This document shows positions 1 through 7,964 of a stretch of DNA of 64,000 bases, piece after piece; positions within the stretch are counted from its first letter, which is position 1; the number at the start of each line of letters is the position of its first letter. The position numbers and the translations under genes were made by a program. The notes under the pieces are model-generated. The model was not told the origin of the DNA and did no database searches. It worked only from the letters and a program-made list of their open reading frames with translations. The stretch comes from an uncultured Lachnospiraceae bacterium (GTDB lineage Bacteria; Bacillota; Clostridia; Lachnospirales; Lachnospiraceae), in contig CAJUGD010000018.1 of NCBI GenBank assembly GCA_910586205.1, positions 8,531-72,530 of the forward strand, given 5' to 3'.

Positions 1-2
1 CA

Positions 3-242
3 GGGACTGAAAACAGCAGATCTGCGAAGATTAAGCAGACTTATTTGGAGCTGCAGATCCGGTATATACACAGTGATTTTGCGCTGTTTATGGAATACAA
101 AGACCAAATTCTTGCAGAGCTTAAGCAGAAGAAGCTTTTTGACTACCAGGTAAGTTATGTTAAGGAGGTAAGAATCAGGGCCAATTCTAAAACCATGCCA
201 TATATTCGCAGCCAAAGTACAAAATATTCGGTTTATCGTTAA
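3..242 (+). CDS. C-terminal fragment of an unidentified protein
   Basis: The frame is open from base 3, the left edge, to the TAA at 240-242, so this is the last 79 residues of a gene that begins outside the window. A TTG at 45 could start a 65-residue protein, but the open frame runs through it and I see no convincing ribosome site there. The fragment is basic and rich in Lys, Tyr and Ile, with no signal peptide, membrane segment or motif I recognise. A strong terminator at 261-299 follows. No function is proposed. Confidence 0.5.
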   Translation, partial: GTENSRSAKIKQTYLELQIRYIHSDFALFMEYKDQILAELKQKKLFDYQVSYVKEVRIRANSKTMPYIRSQSTKYSVYR

Positions 243-260
243 TATATCTGTTTTTAGCGG

Positions 261-299
261 AATGCGGCTTCTGGGATTTTGTAAAGAAGCCGCATTTTT
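261..299 (+). terminator. Rho-independent terminator
   Basis: Perfect 12-bp stem (261-272 with 285-296, AATGCGGCTTCT arms) and a 12-base loop, followed by a T-run at 295-299. It ends the partial gene at the left edge. It lies between convergent genes, but the minus-strand flank has no T-run, so it serves mainly the plus strand. Confidence 0.85.
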
Positions 300-313
300 A
301 AACCAAAAAGATT

Positions 314-868
314 TTAGAGCAGATGTTCCGTTAAGATTTTTACACCCATTAAAACAAGAATCACGCCTCCTGCCAGTTCGGCCCGGGACTTGTAGCGGCA
401 GCCGAAGACGGTTCCCACTTTTACACCGATGACAGACAGAACCAGCGTGGCAGTTCCGATAATGGACACAGCGTACAAAAGATGTACCTGCAAAAAAGCA
501 AAGGTAACTCCTACAGCCAGAGCGTCAATACTGGTGGCAATAGCCAGGATCAGCATATCTCTCATGGCAATGGAGGCATCACAGGATTCTTCCTCCTGGT
601 TTAAGGATTCCCGGATCATGTTGCCTCCGATAATACCCAGCAGTATAAATGCGATCCAATGATCATAGGCTGCAATGGTATTTTGGAAATAAGCTCCCAG
701 AAAATACCCGATAGCCGGCATCAGAGCCTGGAAGCCGCCGAAGTAAATGCCCACTGTCAAAGCATTTTTCATGCGCATCTTCTGCATGGAAAGGCCTTTG
801 CAGACGGATACGGCAAAGGCATCCATGGACAATCCCACAGCAAGGATGAATAATTCCGGAACTGACAT
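314..868 (-). CDS. mntP: Manganese efflux pump MntP
   Basis: 184 residues, the normal length for MntP (formerly YebN), an inner-membrane Mn(II) exporter that protects against manganese excess. About six hydrophobic segments are visible. The two family repeats each start with a membrane-embedded acidic motif: SMDAFAVSVCKG near residue 14 and SIDALAVGVTFA near residue 112, whose Asp residues are the known functional ones. It lies 84 bases downstream of the MATE pump on the same strand, with a 7-bp hairpin (904-925) between them, so the two could be one efflux transcript. I looked for a yybP-ykoY manganese riboswitch in the gap and did not see one; 84 bases is also too short. Ribosome site GGGAGGAG precedes the ATG. 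Confidence 0.9.
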   Translation of the reverse strand: MSVPELFILAVGLSMDAFAVSVCKGLSMQKMRMKNALTVGIYFGGFQALMPAIGYFLGAYFQNTIAAYDHWIAFILLGIIGGNMIRESLNQEEESCDASIAMRDMLILAIATSIDALAVGVTFAFLQVHLLYAVSIIGTATLVLSVIGVKVGTVFGCRYKSRAELAGGVILVLMGVKILTEHLL

Positions 869-903
869 AGAAAGCTCCTCCCAATGTGAAGTATATGTTG
901 AGA

Positions 904-925
904 CGGCAGCAATTATTCGCTGCCG
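904..925 (-). terminator. Hairpin between MATE gene and mntP
   Basis: Inverted repeat CGGCAGC / GCTGCCG with an 8-base loop. There is no T-run on the minus strand, so it is a weak terminator, a processing site or an attenuator rather than a strong terminator. Confidence 0.4.
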
Positions 926-952
926 TTTAAGACTGCATGGGCGGCCGCTTGT

Positions 953-2320
953 TTATTGCAGATTCCGGATTTTGTTGTCATAGATCCGTTTAAACAGGAT
1001 CGTGCTCAGAACTACGGAAATGATCTCTGCTAAGGGGAAGGAATACCATACCGCATGAAGTCCCCAAACCTCGGCAAAGATCCAGGCAGCAGGAAGAATG
1101 CATAATAACTGTCTGGCCACAGAGGTGATCAGGCTGTACATGCCGTTTCCCAGGGCCTGAAATACAGAGCCCACGATGATGCAGTAGCCGGCAAAGAGAA
1201 AGCTTAAGCTGATGAGCCGCAGGGCAGGTACGCCGATCTCAAGCATATGGTCAGAGGCGTCAAACAAAAGCAGCAGCTGGGCGGGAAAGAGCTGGAAAGC
1301 GGCAAGACCCAGCAGCATTATACTTACTGCAATGATAATGCTCATACGTGCCGTATCCATAATTCTCTTTCGGTTTCTTGCTCCATAGTTGTATGCAATA
1401 ATAGGAATCATGCCGTTGTTAAGGCCAAATACAGGCATGAAAACAAAGCTTTGAAGCTTAAAGTATACACCGAATACCGTGACAGCCGTGGAGGAAAAGA
1501 CACCCAGGATTTTGTTCATGCCATAAGTCATCACAGAGGAGATGGACTGCATGACAATGGAGGGAAGGCCCACGGCATAAATGATGGTGATAATCCGCTT
1601 GTCTGGAGAAAAGCCTTTCATGCGTATGCTCACATCCGGGTTCCAGCGCAGGTTGCAGAACAGGGAAATGAACATGGCAAGAAACTGGCCGGTCACTGTG
1701 GCAATGGCAGCGCCGCGGATGCCAAGAGCCGGAAAGCCTGCCAGTCCGAAGATCATGATGGGATCCAGAATAATATTGGTAATGGCTCCCAGTCCCTGAG
1801 AAAACATATTGTAAATAGTCCGCCCGGTGGACTGCATGATTCTTTCCAGCATCATTTCCATATAAAAGCCTACGGAAAAGATCAGACAGATCTGCAGGTA
1901 TTGAATACCATATTCAATGATCTCAGGATCATCGGTCTGACTGGCAAAGTAAAGGCGTGAGGCAAATATGCCGAACAGGGCAAAGGCCAGAGCTCCTAAG
2001 ACGGCAAGAAAAATACCGTTCTGCGCTGCTTTTTGTGCCTGTTTGGGATTCTGCTCGCCTAAAGAGCGGGAGAGCAGTGCATTGACTCCCACGCAGGTAC
2101 CGGAGGAGACGGCGATCATCAGGCTCTGGATTGGGAATGCCATGGAAATGGCAGCCAGAGCCGCTTCGTTAATCCGCGACACAAAGATGCTGTCAATAAT
2201 ATTGTACATGGCCTGCACCAGCATGGAAATAATCATGGGTAGGGACATGGAGATGAGCAGACGGTTCACAGGCATGGTTCCCATCCGGTTTTGTTCGGGT
2301 TTGGCAGATGACTGAGGCAT
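953..2320 (-). CDS. MATE family efflux transporter
   Basis: 455 residues from the chosen ATG at 2320. A longer frame continues to 2404, but that ATG has AGGAAAGGAG seven bases upstream, and the extra stretch contains the promoter. The protein has about 12 hydrophobic segments and the family pattern of two related halves (early MSLPMIISMLVQAMYNIID, mid-protein GLPSIVMQSISS). MATE proteins are Na+ or H+ antiporters that expel cationic drugs, dyes and metabolites; the substrate cannot be read from sequence. The region most resembles the clostridial MepA/NorM-like branch. The promoter overlaps a palindrome, suggesting control by a local or global repressor. mntP follows downstream. Confidence 0.9.
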   Translation of the reverse strand: MPQSSAKPEQNRMGTMPVNRLLISMSLPMIISMLVQAMYNIIDSIFVSRINEAALAAISMAFPIQSLMIAVSSGTCVGVNALLSRSLGEQNPKQAQKAAQNGIFLAVLGALAFALFGIFASRLYFASQTDDPEIIEYGIQYLQICLIFSVGFYMEMMLERIMQSTGRTIYNMFSQGLGAITNIILDPIMIFGLAGFPALGIRGAAIATVTGQFLAMFISLFCNLRWNPDVSIRMKGFSPDKRIITIIYAVGLPSIVMQSISSVMTYGMNKILGVFSSTAVTVFGVYFKLQSFVFMPVFGLNNGMIPIIAYNYGARNRKRIMDTARMSIIIAVSIMLLGLAAFQLFPAQLLLLFDASDHMLEIGVPALRLISLSFLFAGYCIIVGSVFQALGNGMYSLITSVARQLLCILPAAWIFAEVWGLHAVWYSFPLAEIISVVLSTILFKRIYDNKIRNLQ

Positions 2321-2366
2321 AAAATGCTCCTTTCCTGTTAGTATTTTATCTGTTAGCGTGCTGACT

Positions 2367-2395
2367 ATTTTACTATTTTTGACAATAATTGTCAA
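2367..2395 (-). promoter_or_regulatory. Promoter with palindromic operator for the MATE gene
   Basis: On the minus strand TTGACA (2390-2395) and TAAAAT (2367-2372) are separated by exactly 17 bases. The -35 box forms one arm of the perfect palindrome TTGACAATTATTGTCAA (2379-2395), a likely repressor site (MarR- or TetR-type spacing). The transcript would start about 40 bases upstream of the ATG at 2320. Confidence 0.7.
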
Positions 2396-2576
2396 CTGCT
2401 GCAAACATCATTCCTTTTTACGCGGAGGCTCACGGATCGTTTTTTGGTTATGGTAAAAAACTGAATTGCAATACTGCTTAATAACAACAAATCGGAAGAA
2501 GTACACGAGTGGGAACAGTGGGAAAGGATAAGATTTGTGAAAAGTGGGTATTGCAATTAAAAATTGGTTGTGCTAA

Positions 2577-2582
2577 TATAAT
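2577..2582 (+). promoter_or_regulatory. -10 box of the T-box leader promoter
   Basis: TATAAT at 2577-2582, placing transcription start near 2590 at the beginning of the T-box structure. The best -35 candidate, TTGCAA at 2551, is 20 bases away, longer than usual. It lies inside an 11-base sequence (2548-2558) that is repeated inverted at 2464-2474. Confidence 0.5.
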
Positions 2583-2589
2583 ACCAATT

Positions 2590-2909
2590 TAGTGCGGCAA
2601 AGCATGAAAAAGGCTGAGAAGGAGACTCTTGCCGTGGGACTTCGACAGGAAGATGGCGTCACCGACTGAGAGCGCCGTCAGGTTGGACCAGGCAGCCAGG
2701 GAACACTCCGGAGCCGGTATTCTGAACCGGAAAACCGTTGCAGGAAGGTCTTTAGTAGGGATACCCGGATGGCACCCGTTATGTGCCGAGAGTGGAGCGC
2801 TGGTTCTTTGCAGGGGCCAGCCTCAATGCGGGTGGTACCGCGGAGCATGATTCGATCAAGGAGAATGTCCCGTCCCGGAATATGTAACAGTATTCCGGGG
2901 CGGTTTTTT
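2590..2909 (+). ncRNA. T-box leader, probably tRNA-Asn sensing
   Basis: A tRNA-sensing leader that lets the operon be transcribed when the cognate tRNA is uncharged. The conserved T-box core GGGTGGTACCGCGG is at 2830-2843. The terminator follows: a 13-bp stem (2870-2882 with 2891-2903) and six Ts at 2904-2909. The stem III hairpin GGCAC/GTGCC is near 2772-2792. For stem I, GGAG (2621-2624) can pair with CTCC (2706-2709), which puts AAC followed by A (2702-2705) in the specifier loop; that codon is Asn. GAC triplets elsewhere in stem I make Asp a second possibility. The antiterminator bulge reads TGGT, which would pair with a G73 tRNA only by wobble. Asn sensing fits the downstream genes, which make Asn-tRNA. 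Confidence 0.85.
2870..2909 (+). terminator. T-box regulatory terminator
   Basis: Stem CCGTCCCGGAATA / TATTCCGGGGCGG with one G-T wobble, an 8-base loop, then a T-run at 2904-2909. It is the alternative structure to the T-box antiterminator and lies about 150 bases before the AspRS start codon. Confidence 0.9.
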
Positions 2910-3061
2910 ATTTCTGCAAGCAATGAGCCAGGTGCTGTGTCTGCGGCGGAGTATATGGCAGAGAGATTTTAGGAGAAACAGGCAGAATGCTTGTTTTTCC
3001 TGACAGATGATTTGTACCGGGCCGGAATCATAACCATTACATTTTAGGTAAGGAGAGAGCC

Positions 3062-4393
3062 ATGGAATTTCTGACAGGAGTAAAGGAAAAGGAAACGAAA
3101 GGAATAAGGGAACTTCTTGAGGGGGATTATGAGGGAAAGAGTGTTAAAATCAATGGGGCTGTTCACAGTATCCGGGATATGGGGGATGTGGCGTTTGTGA
3201 TTCTGCGCAAGTCCGAGGGCCTGGTCCAGTGTGTATATGAGGAGGGGAGCAGCGGCTTTTCCATAAGAAGCTTAAAAGAGGAGTCGGCTGTGGAGGTTAC
3301 AGGCGTAGTGGCAAAGGAAAAGCGGGCACCCTGGGGATTTGAGATTCGCCTGCAGGAAATCCGGGTCTTGTCAGAGCCTGCCCAGGTTCTGCCTCTTGCC
3401 GTCAATAAGTGGAAAATGAATACCTCTCTGGAGACAAAGCTGGCATTGCGTCCGGTTTCTCTCAGAAATGTGCGGGAGCGGGCAAAGTTTAAGCTTCAGG
3501 AGGGAATCGTCAGAGGGTTTCGGGAATTTTTGTTTAGCCAGGGTTTTACGGAAATCAGAACGCCTAAGATCGTATCACGGGGTGCTGAGGGCGGGGCCAA
3601 TGTATTTAAGCTGAACTATTTTAATAAGAAGGCAGAGCTGGGACAGAGTCCGCAGTTTTATAAGCAGACTATGGTAGGGGTGTATGACCGGGTATTTGAG
3701 GCAGCGCCGGTGTTCCGGGCAGAAAAGCACAATACGACCCGCCATTTAAACGAATATATCAGCCTGGATTTTGAGATGGGGTACATTGACGGTTTTGAGG
3801 ATGTGATGGCCATGGAGACGGGATTTCTTCAGTATACCATGGAGCTTTTGAATCGGGATTATAAGAGGGAGCTGGAAATATTGGAGGTAAAGCTTCCAAA
3901 GCCGGAAAGGATTCCCCAAGTACGTTTTGACAGGGCCAAAGAGCTGGTGTCTGAGAAATATAACAGGAAAATCCGCAATCCCTTTGACCTGGAGCCGGAG
4001 GAGGAGGCTTTAATCGGCCGGTATTTTCAGGAGGAATATGACAGTGATTTTGTGTTTGTCACTCATTACCCTTCCAAAAAACGGCCATTTTATGCTATGG
4101 ACGACCCGGAGGATAACCGGTTCACCTTAAGCTTTGATTTGCTTTACAAAGGGCTTGAGATTACTACCGGAGGGCAGAGGATTCATGAATATGAGATGAT
4201 TTTGGAAAAAATGGCCAGAAGGAATATGGATCCAGAGGAGATTCGGGATTATCTGATGATCTTTCAGTATGGGATGCCGCCTCATGGGGGGCTGGGAATC
4301 GGCTTGGAAAGGCTGACCATGAAGCTTTTGGATGAGCAGAACGTGCGGGAGACCACTCTGTTTCCAAGAGATGTGACCAGGCTGGAGCCTTAG
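3062..4393 (+). CDS. aspS: Aspartate--tRNA(Asp/Asn) ligase, archaeal type
   Basis: 443 residues, the length of the short archaeal-type AspRS without the bacterial GAD insertion. Residues about 20-110 are an OB-fold anticodon-binding domain (SVKINGAVHSIRDMGD...). The rest is a class II synthetase core, with motif 2 around residue 218 (FRAEKHNTTRHLNEY) and motif 3 around residue 408 (GGLGIGLERLTMKLL). It charges tRNA with aspartate. Because gatC, gatA and gatB follow directly under a T-box, I infer a non-discriminating enzyme that also makes Asp-tRNA(Asn) for GatCAB; the key specificity residues were not checked against a structure. Ribosome site AAGGAGAG. A separate bacterial-type AspRS may exist elsewhere in the genome. 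Confidence 0.88.
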   Translation: MEFLTGVKEKETKGIRELLEGDYEGKSVKINGAVHSIRDMGDVAFVILRKSEGLVQCVYEEGSSGFSIRSLKEESAVEVTGVVAKEKRAPWGFEIRLQEIRVLSEPAQVLPLAVNKWKMNTSLETKLALRPVSLRNVRERAKFKLQEGIVRGFREFLFSQGFTEIRTPKIVSRGAEGGANVFKLNYFNKKAELGQSPQFYKQTMVGVYDRVFEAAPVFRAEKHNTTRHLNEYISLDFEMGYIDGFEDVMAMETGFLQYTMELLNRDYKRELEILEVKLPKPERIPQVRFDRAKELVSEKYNRKIRNPFDLEPEEEALIGRYFQEEYDSDFVFVTHYPSKKRPFYAMDDPEDNRFTLSFDLLYKGLEITTGGQRIHEYEMILEKMARRNMDPEEIRDYLMIFQYGMPPHGGLGIGLERLTMKLLDEQNVRETTLFPRDVTRLEP

Positions 4394-4430
4394 AGCGTGT
4401 ATCTGGCGGGAATGAAGGGAGAATAAACAG

Positions 4431-4724
4431 ATGGCAAATACAATCAGCAGCGAGACAATGGATTATGTAGGGATTTTGGCGAAGCTGGAGCTTTCCTTAG
4501 AGGAAAAGGAAGCAGCCAGAAAAGATATGGAGAGAATGCTGGATTATATTGATCAGTTAAATGAGCTGGATACCAGCCAGACAGAGCCATTATCCCATGT
4601 ATTTCCCGTGAACAATGTGTTCCGGGAAGATGTGGTGACCAATGGGGATGAGAGGGAGAAAATTCTGAAAAATGCGCCGGAACAGAAGGACGGAGCATTT
4701 AAGGTTCCGAAGACCGTAGAGTAG
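4431..4724 (+). CDS. gatC: Asp-tRNA(Asn)/Glu-tRNA(Gln) amidotransferase subunit C
   Basis: 97 residues, typical of GatC, the small belt-like subunit that wraps around GatA and bridges it to GatB. The family pattern is clear: an N-terminal helix with LAKLELSLEEKE near residue 16, the helix MERMLDYIDQLNELDTS, and then the extended segment TEPLSHVFPVNNVFREDVV that binds GatA. It follows aspS by 37 bases and precedes gatA by 36, in the order aspS-gatC-gatA-gatB. It has no catalytic role of its own. Confidence 0.93.
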   Translation: MANTISSETMDYVGILAKLELSLEEKEAARKDMERMLDYIDQLNELDTSQTEPLSHVFPVNNVFREDVVTNGDEREKILKNAPEQKDGAFKVPKTVE

Positions 4725-4760
4725 GGAGTATGGAAAGACGGCTGGGAGAAAGGAGCGGAT

Positions 4761-6419
4761 ATGAAACGGATTCTTGAGCTGACTGCCCTGGAGCTGGGCA
4801 GAAGAATAAAGAAAAAAGAGATTGGAGTGGCAGAGGCTGCGGGGGCGGCGCTGGCACAGATGCGTGTGCTGGAACCAGAGCTGAACTGTTATGTGACAGT
4901 AGATGAAAGGATGGTATTAGACCAGGCGCAGAAGGTTCAGCAGAAAATTGATAAGGGGGAGTTAACCGGGCCGCTGGCCGGGGTTCCGGCAGCCATCAAG
5001 GATAATCTTTGTGTGGAAGGGCTGCCTGCCACCTGCAGTTCCCGGATTCTTGGGAAGTTTGTGCCTTCCTACACGGCAGAGGCTGTTGTAAGGCTTCTAA
5101 ATGGAGGCGCCGTGATTTTGGGAAAAACTAATATGGATGAGTTTGCCATGGGAAGTACCACAGAAACCTCCGCCTTTGGAGCAACCAGGAATCCTTGGAA
5201 TCCGGATCATGTGCCTGGGGGATCATCCGGAGGATCCTGCGGAGCTGTGGCGGCCAATGAATGTTTTTATGCATTGGGGTCAGACACAGGAGGATCCATT
5301 CGTCAGCCCAGCTCGTTCTGCGGGGTGACCGGGATCAAGCCTACTTATGGAACCGTGTCCCGTTATGGGCTGATTGCCTATGGATCTTCTTTGGATCAGA
5401 TTGGCCCTGTGGGCAAAAACGTAGAGGATTGTGCGGCGGTTTTGGAAATGATATCTTCCTATGATAGTAAGGACAGCACTTCTATCTGCAGAAAAGACTA
5501 TGATTTTACTTCTGCGCTGGTGGATGATGTGAGGGGAATGAGAATCGGGATCCCCAAGGATTATATGGGAACGGGATTGGACGGACAGGTGAAGGAAGCG
5601 GTCTTAAAGGCAGCAGAGGTTCTGGAGAAAAAGGGAGCCATAGTGGAGGAATTTGATTTAAGCCTGACAGAGTATGGGATTCCGGCTTATTATGTGATTG
5701 CCTCCGCAGAAGCAAGCTCCAATCTTTCCCGTTTTGACGGGGTTAAGTATGGATTTCGGGCAAAGGAGTATGAAGGGCTTCACAATATGTATAAAAAGAG
5801 CCGCTCAGAAGGCTTTGGAGCGGAGGTGAAAAGGCGAATTATGCTGGGCTCCTTTGTGCTCAGCAGCGGATATTATGATGCTTATTATCTGAAGGCTCTA
5901 AAGACCAAAGCTCTTATTAAACAGGCTTTTGACCAGGCATTTGAGCGTTACGATGTGATTTTGGGACCCACGGCGCCTTCCACGGCGCCAAGGCTGGGGC
6001 AATCTTTATGTGATCCTTTGAAAATGTACTTGGGAGATATTTATACCGTCTCAGTGAACCTGGCCGGGCTTCCGGCAATGAGCGTGCCCTGCGGCCAGGA
6101 CTCTCAGGGGCTTCCCATTGGGGTGCAGTTTATTGGGAACTGCTTTCACGAGAAAGATATAATTCGTGCAGGCTATGCCTATGAGTGCAGCCGGAGCTAC
6201 GAGACTCCGGAGCTGGCAGTGCGGGGAGCAGAGCAGGCTGAGATCATATATGATGAAATCGTGCAGCAGGGGCATCTGACAGAGGAAAACGGACCGGCAA
6301 AGGAACCAAAAGAAACGGGAAGCATGAAAGAAGCCGTATATGCGGCGGCAAAGAGAGGGGCAGGAATCAGGTTGGCAGCGTTTGAGAAGGCAGGGGAACA
6401 GGAGGTGCGGCATGAGTAA
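4761..6419 (+). CDS. gatA: Asp-tRNA(Asn)/Glu-tRNA(Gln) amidotransferase subunit A
   Basis: 552 residues of the amidase signature family. GatA hydrolyses glutamine and passes the ammonia to GatB. The catalytic Lys80 (VPAAIKDN), cis-Ser155 (PGGSSGGS) and nucleophile Ser179 (GSDTGGS) are all present at the positions expected from known GatA proteins. Usual length is about 485; here the amidase fold ends near residue 495 and a charged tail of about 55 residues rich in Glu, Lys and Ala follows (SMKEAVYAAAKRGAG...), of unknown role. The last bases overlap the gatB start: the gatB ATG at 6412 lies eight bases before the gatA stop ends, which suggests translational coupling. Confidence 0.93.
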   Translation: MKRILELTALELGRRIKKKEIGVAEAAGAALAQMRVLEPELNCYVTVDERMVLDQAQKVQQKIDKGELTGPLAGVPAAIKDNLCVEGLPATCSSRILGKFVPSYTAEAVVRLLNGGAVILGKTNMDEFAMGSTTETSAFGATRNPWNPDHVPGGSSGGSCGAVAANECFYALGSDTGGSIRQPSSFCGVTGIKPTYGTVSRYGLIAYGSSLDQIGPVGKNVEDCAAVLEMISSYDSKDSTSICRKDYDFTSALVDDVRGMRIGIPKDYMGTGLDGQVKEAVLKAAEVLEKKGAIVEEFDLSLTEYGIPAYYVIASAEASSNLSRFDGVKYGFRAKEYEGLHNMYKKSRSEGFGAEVKRRIMLGSFVLSSGYYDAYYLKALKTKALIKQAFDQAFERYDVILGPTAPSTAPRLGQSLCDPLKMYLGDIYTVSVNLAGLPAMSVPCGQDSQGLPIGVQFIGNCFHEKDIIRAGYAYECSRSYETPELAVRGAEQAEIIYDEIVQQGHLTEENGPAKEPKETGSMKEAVYAAAKRGAGIRLAAFEKAGEQEVRHE

Positions 6420-7860
6420 ACAATATGAGACGGTAATCGGCCTGGAAGTTCATGTGGAGCTTGCCACCAAGACCAAAATCTTCTGCGGCTGCTCTACGGA
6501 ATTTGGAGGTGCGCCTAACAGTCATACATGTCCGGTCTGCACCGGGATGCCGGGAGCTTTGCCGGTGTTAAACAGGCAGGTGGTGGAATATGCCTTGGCT
6601 GTAGGGCTGGCTGCTAACTGCAGCATTAACCAGTATTGCAAATTTGACCGGAAGAATTATTTTTATCCAGATAATCCTCAGAACTATCAGATATCTCAGC
6701 TTTATCTGCCCATTTGCCATGACGGGTGGGTGGAGATTGAGACTAAGGCAGGGAAAAAGAGGGTGGGTATTCACGAGATCCACATGGAGGAGGATGCAGG
6801 AAAGCTGATTCATGATGAATGGGAGGATTGTTCCCTGGTGGATTATAACCGGAGCGGAGTTCCTCTGATTGAGATTGTGTCAGAACCGGACATGCGCAGT
6901 GGAGATGAAGTGATTGCTTATTTGGAAAAGCTTCGGATGATCATCCAGTACTTGGGGGCTTCGGACTGTAAACTGCAGGAGGGTTCCATGCGGGCGGATG
7001 TGAATCTGTCTGTCAGAGAAGCCGGCACAAGAGAGCTGGGAACCCGCACGGAGATGAAGAACTTAAACTCTTTTAAGGCCATAGCAAGGGCCATTGAGGG
7101 GGAGAGAAACCGGCAGATCGAGCTTTTGGAGGATGGGAAGGAGATCATCCAGGAGACGAGGAGATGGGATGACAACAAGGAATCTTCCTATGCCATGCGC
7201 TCTAAGGAGGATGCTCAGGATTATCGGTATTTCCCGGATCCGGATCTGACGCCGATTATTATCAGCGACGAGTGGATTGCCAGGATAAAGGCGCAGCAGC
7301 CGGAACTTCAGACGGAAAAGATGGAGCGTTATCAGAGAGAGTATCAGCTTCCAGAGTATGACGCCGGGATTTTGACGGCTTCTAAACATCTGGCAGATCT
7401 GTTTGAGGAGACGGTAAAGCTGTGCGGAAAGCCAAAGGAGGTATCCAACTGGCTGATGACCGATGCCATGCGTCTGCTGAAGGAGCATGAACAGGAGCCG
7501 CAGGAGCTTTCCTTCAGCCCGGGAAATCTGGCAAAACTGATTGGGCTCTTGGAGGAAAATGTGATCAACAGGACAGTGGCCCGGAGTGTCTTTGAGATGA
7601 TATTTGCAGAAAACGTGGATCCGGAGCAGTATGTGGAGGAAAAGGGGCTGAAGGTAGTCAGTGATGAAGGCGCTCTTAGAAAGGTGATTCAGGAGATCCT
7701 TGAGAAGAATCCTCAGTCTGCGGCGGATTATAAGGCGGGAAAGCAAAAGGCCATGGGGTTTGTGGTAGGGCAGACCATGCGGGCTATGAAGGGGAAGGCG
7801 GATCCGGCGGTGGTGAACCAGTTGGTAAAGGAGATTTTGGAAGAATTGATTGTAAATTAA
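6412..7860 (+). CDS. gatB: Asp-tRNA(Asn)/Glu-tRNA(Gln) amidotransferase subunit B
   Basis: 482 residues from the ATG at 6412. The frame continues upstream to 6340 inside gatA, but MSKQYETVIGLEVHVEL is the canonical GatB start and GGAGG lies seven bases before it. GatB binds the mischarged tRNA, phosphorylates its side-chain carboxylate and amidates it with ammonia from GatA. Visible features are the GLEVHVEL N-terminus, the Cys pairs of the zinc knuckle (FCGCSTEF and CPVCTGMPG, residues 25-46), the HxEEDAGK-like IHMEEDAGKL, DYNRSGVPLIEIV, and the C-terminal YqeY-like tRNA-binding domain. Normal length. Confidence 0.95.
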   Translation: MSKQYETVIGLEVHVELATKTKIFCGCSTEFGGAPNSHTCPVCTGMPGALPVLNRQVVEYALAVGLAANCSINQYCKFDRKNYFYPDNPQNYQISQLYLPICHDGWVEIETKAGKKRVGIHEIHMEEDAGKLIHDEWEDCSLVDYNRSGVPLIEIVSEPDMRSGDEVIAYLEKLRMIIQYLGASDCKLQEGSMRADVNLSVREAGTRELGTRTEMKNLNSFKAIARAIEGERNRQIELLEDGKEIIQETRRWDDNKESSYAMRSKEDAQDYRYFPDPDLTPIIISDEWIARIKAQQPELQTEKMERYQREYQLPEYDAGILTASKHLADLFEETVKLCGKPKEVSNWLMTDAMRLLKEHEQEPQELSFSPGNLAKLIGLLEENVINRTVARSVFEMIFAENVDPEQYVEEKGLKVVSDEGALRKVIQEILEKNPQSAADYKAGKQKAMGFVVGQTMRAMKGKADPAVVNQLVKEILEELIVN

Positions 7861-7878
7861 AGGTTTTTCGTGTAGAAT
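7850..7878 (+). promoter_or_regulatory. Possible promoter for the aminotransferase gene
   Basis: TTGTAA (7850-7855), 17 bases, TAGAAT (7873-7878). It begins inside the last codons of gatB and would give the aminotransferase its own transcript in addition to any read-through from the T-box operon. Predicted from the box match only. Confidence 0.45.
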
Positions 7879-7964
7879 GATAAGAAACCTAAAAATAATA
7901 AAATTGGACGCAGGCAAAGGGATAGGACGACAGACAAATATCCCGGAATAAGGAGGAAATGAAT

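Noticed and set aside
869..952. Manganese riboswitch (yybP-ykoY) before mntP
   Set aside because: Only 84 bases are available and no characteristic loop sequences are seen.
1247..1960. 237-codon plus-strand frame
   Set aside because: Antisense to the MATE gene; His/Gln/Lys-rich shadow composition.
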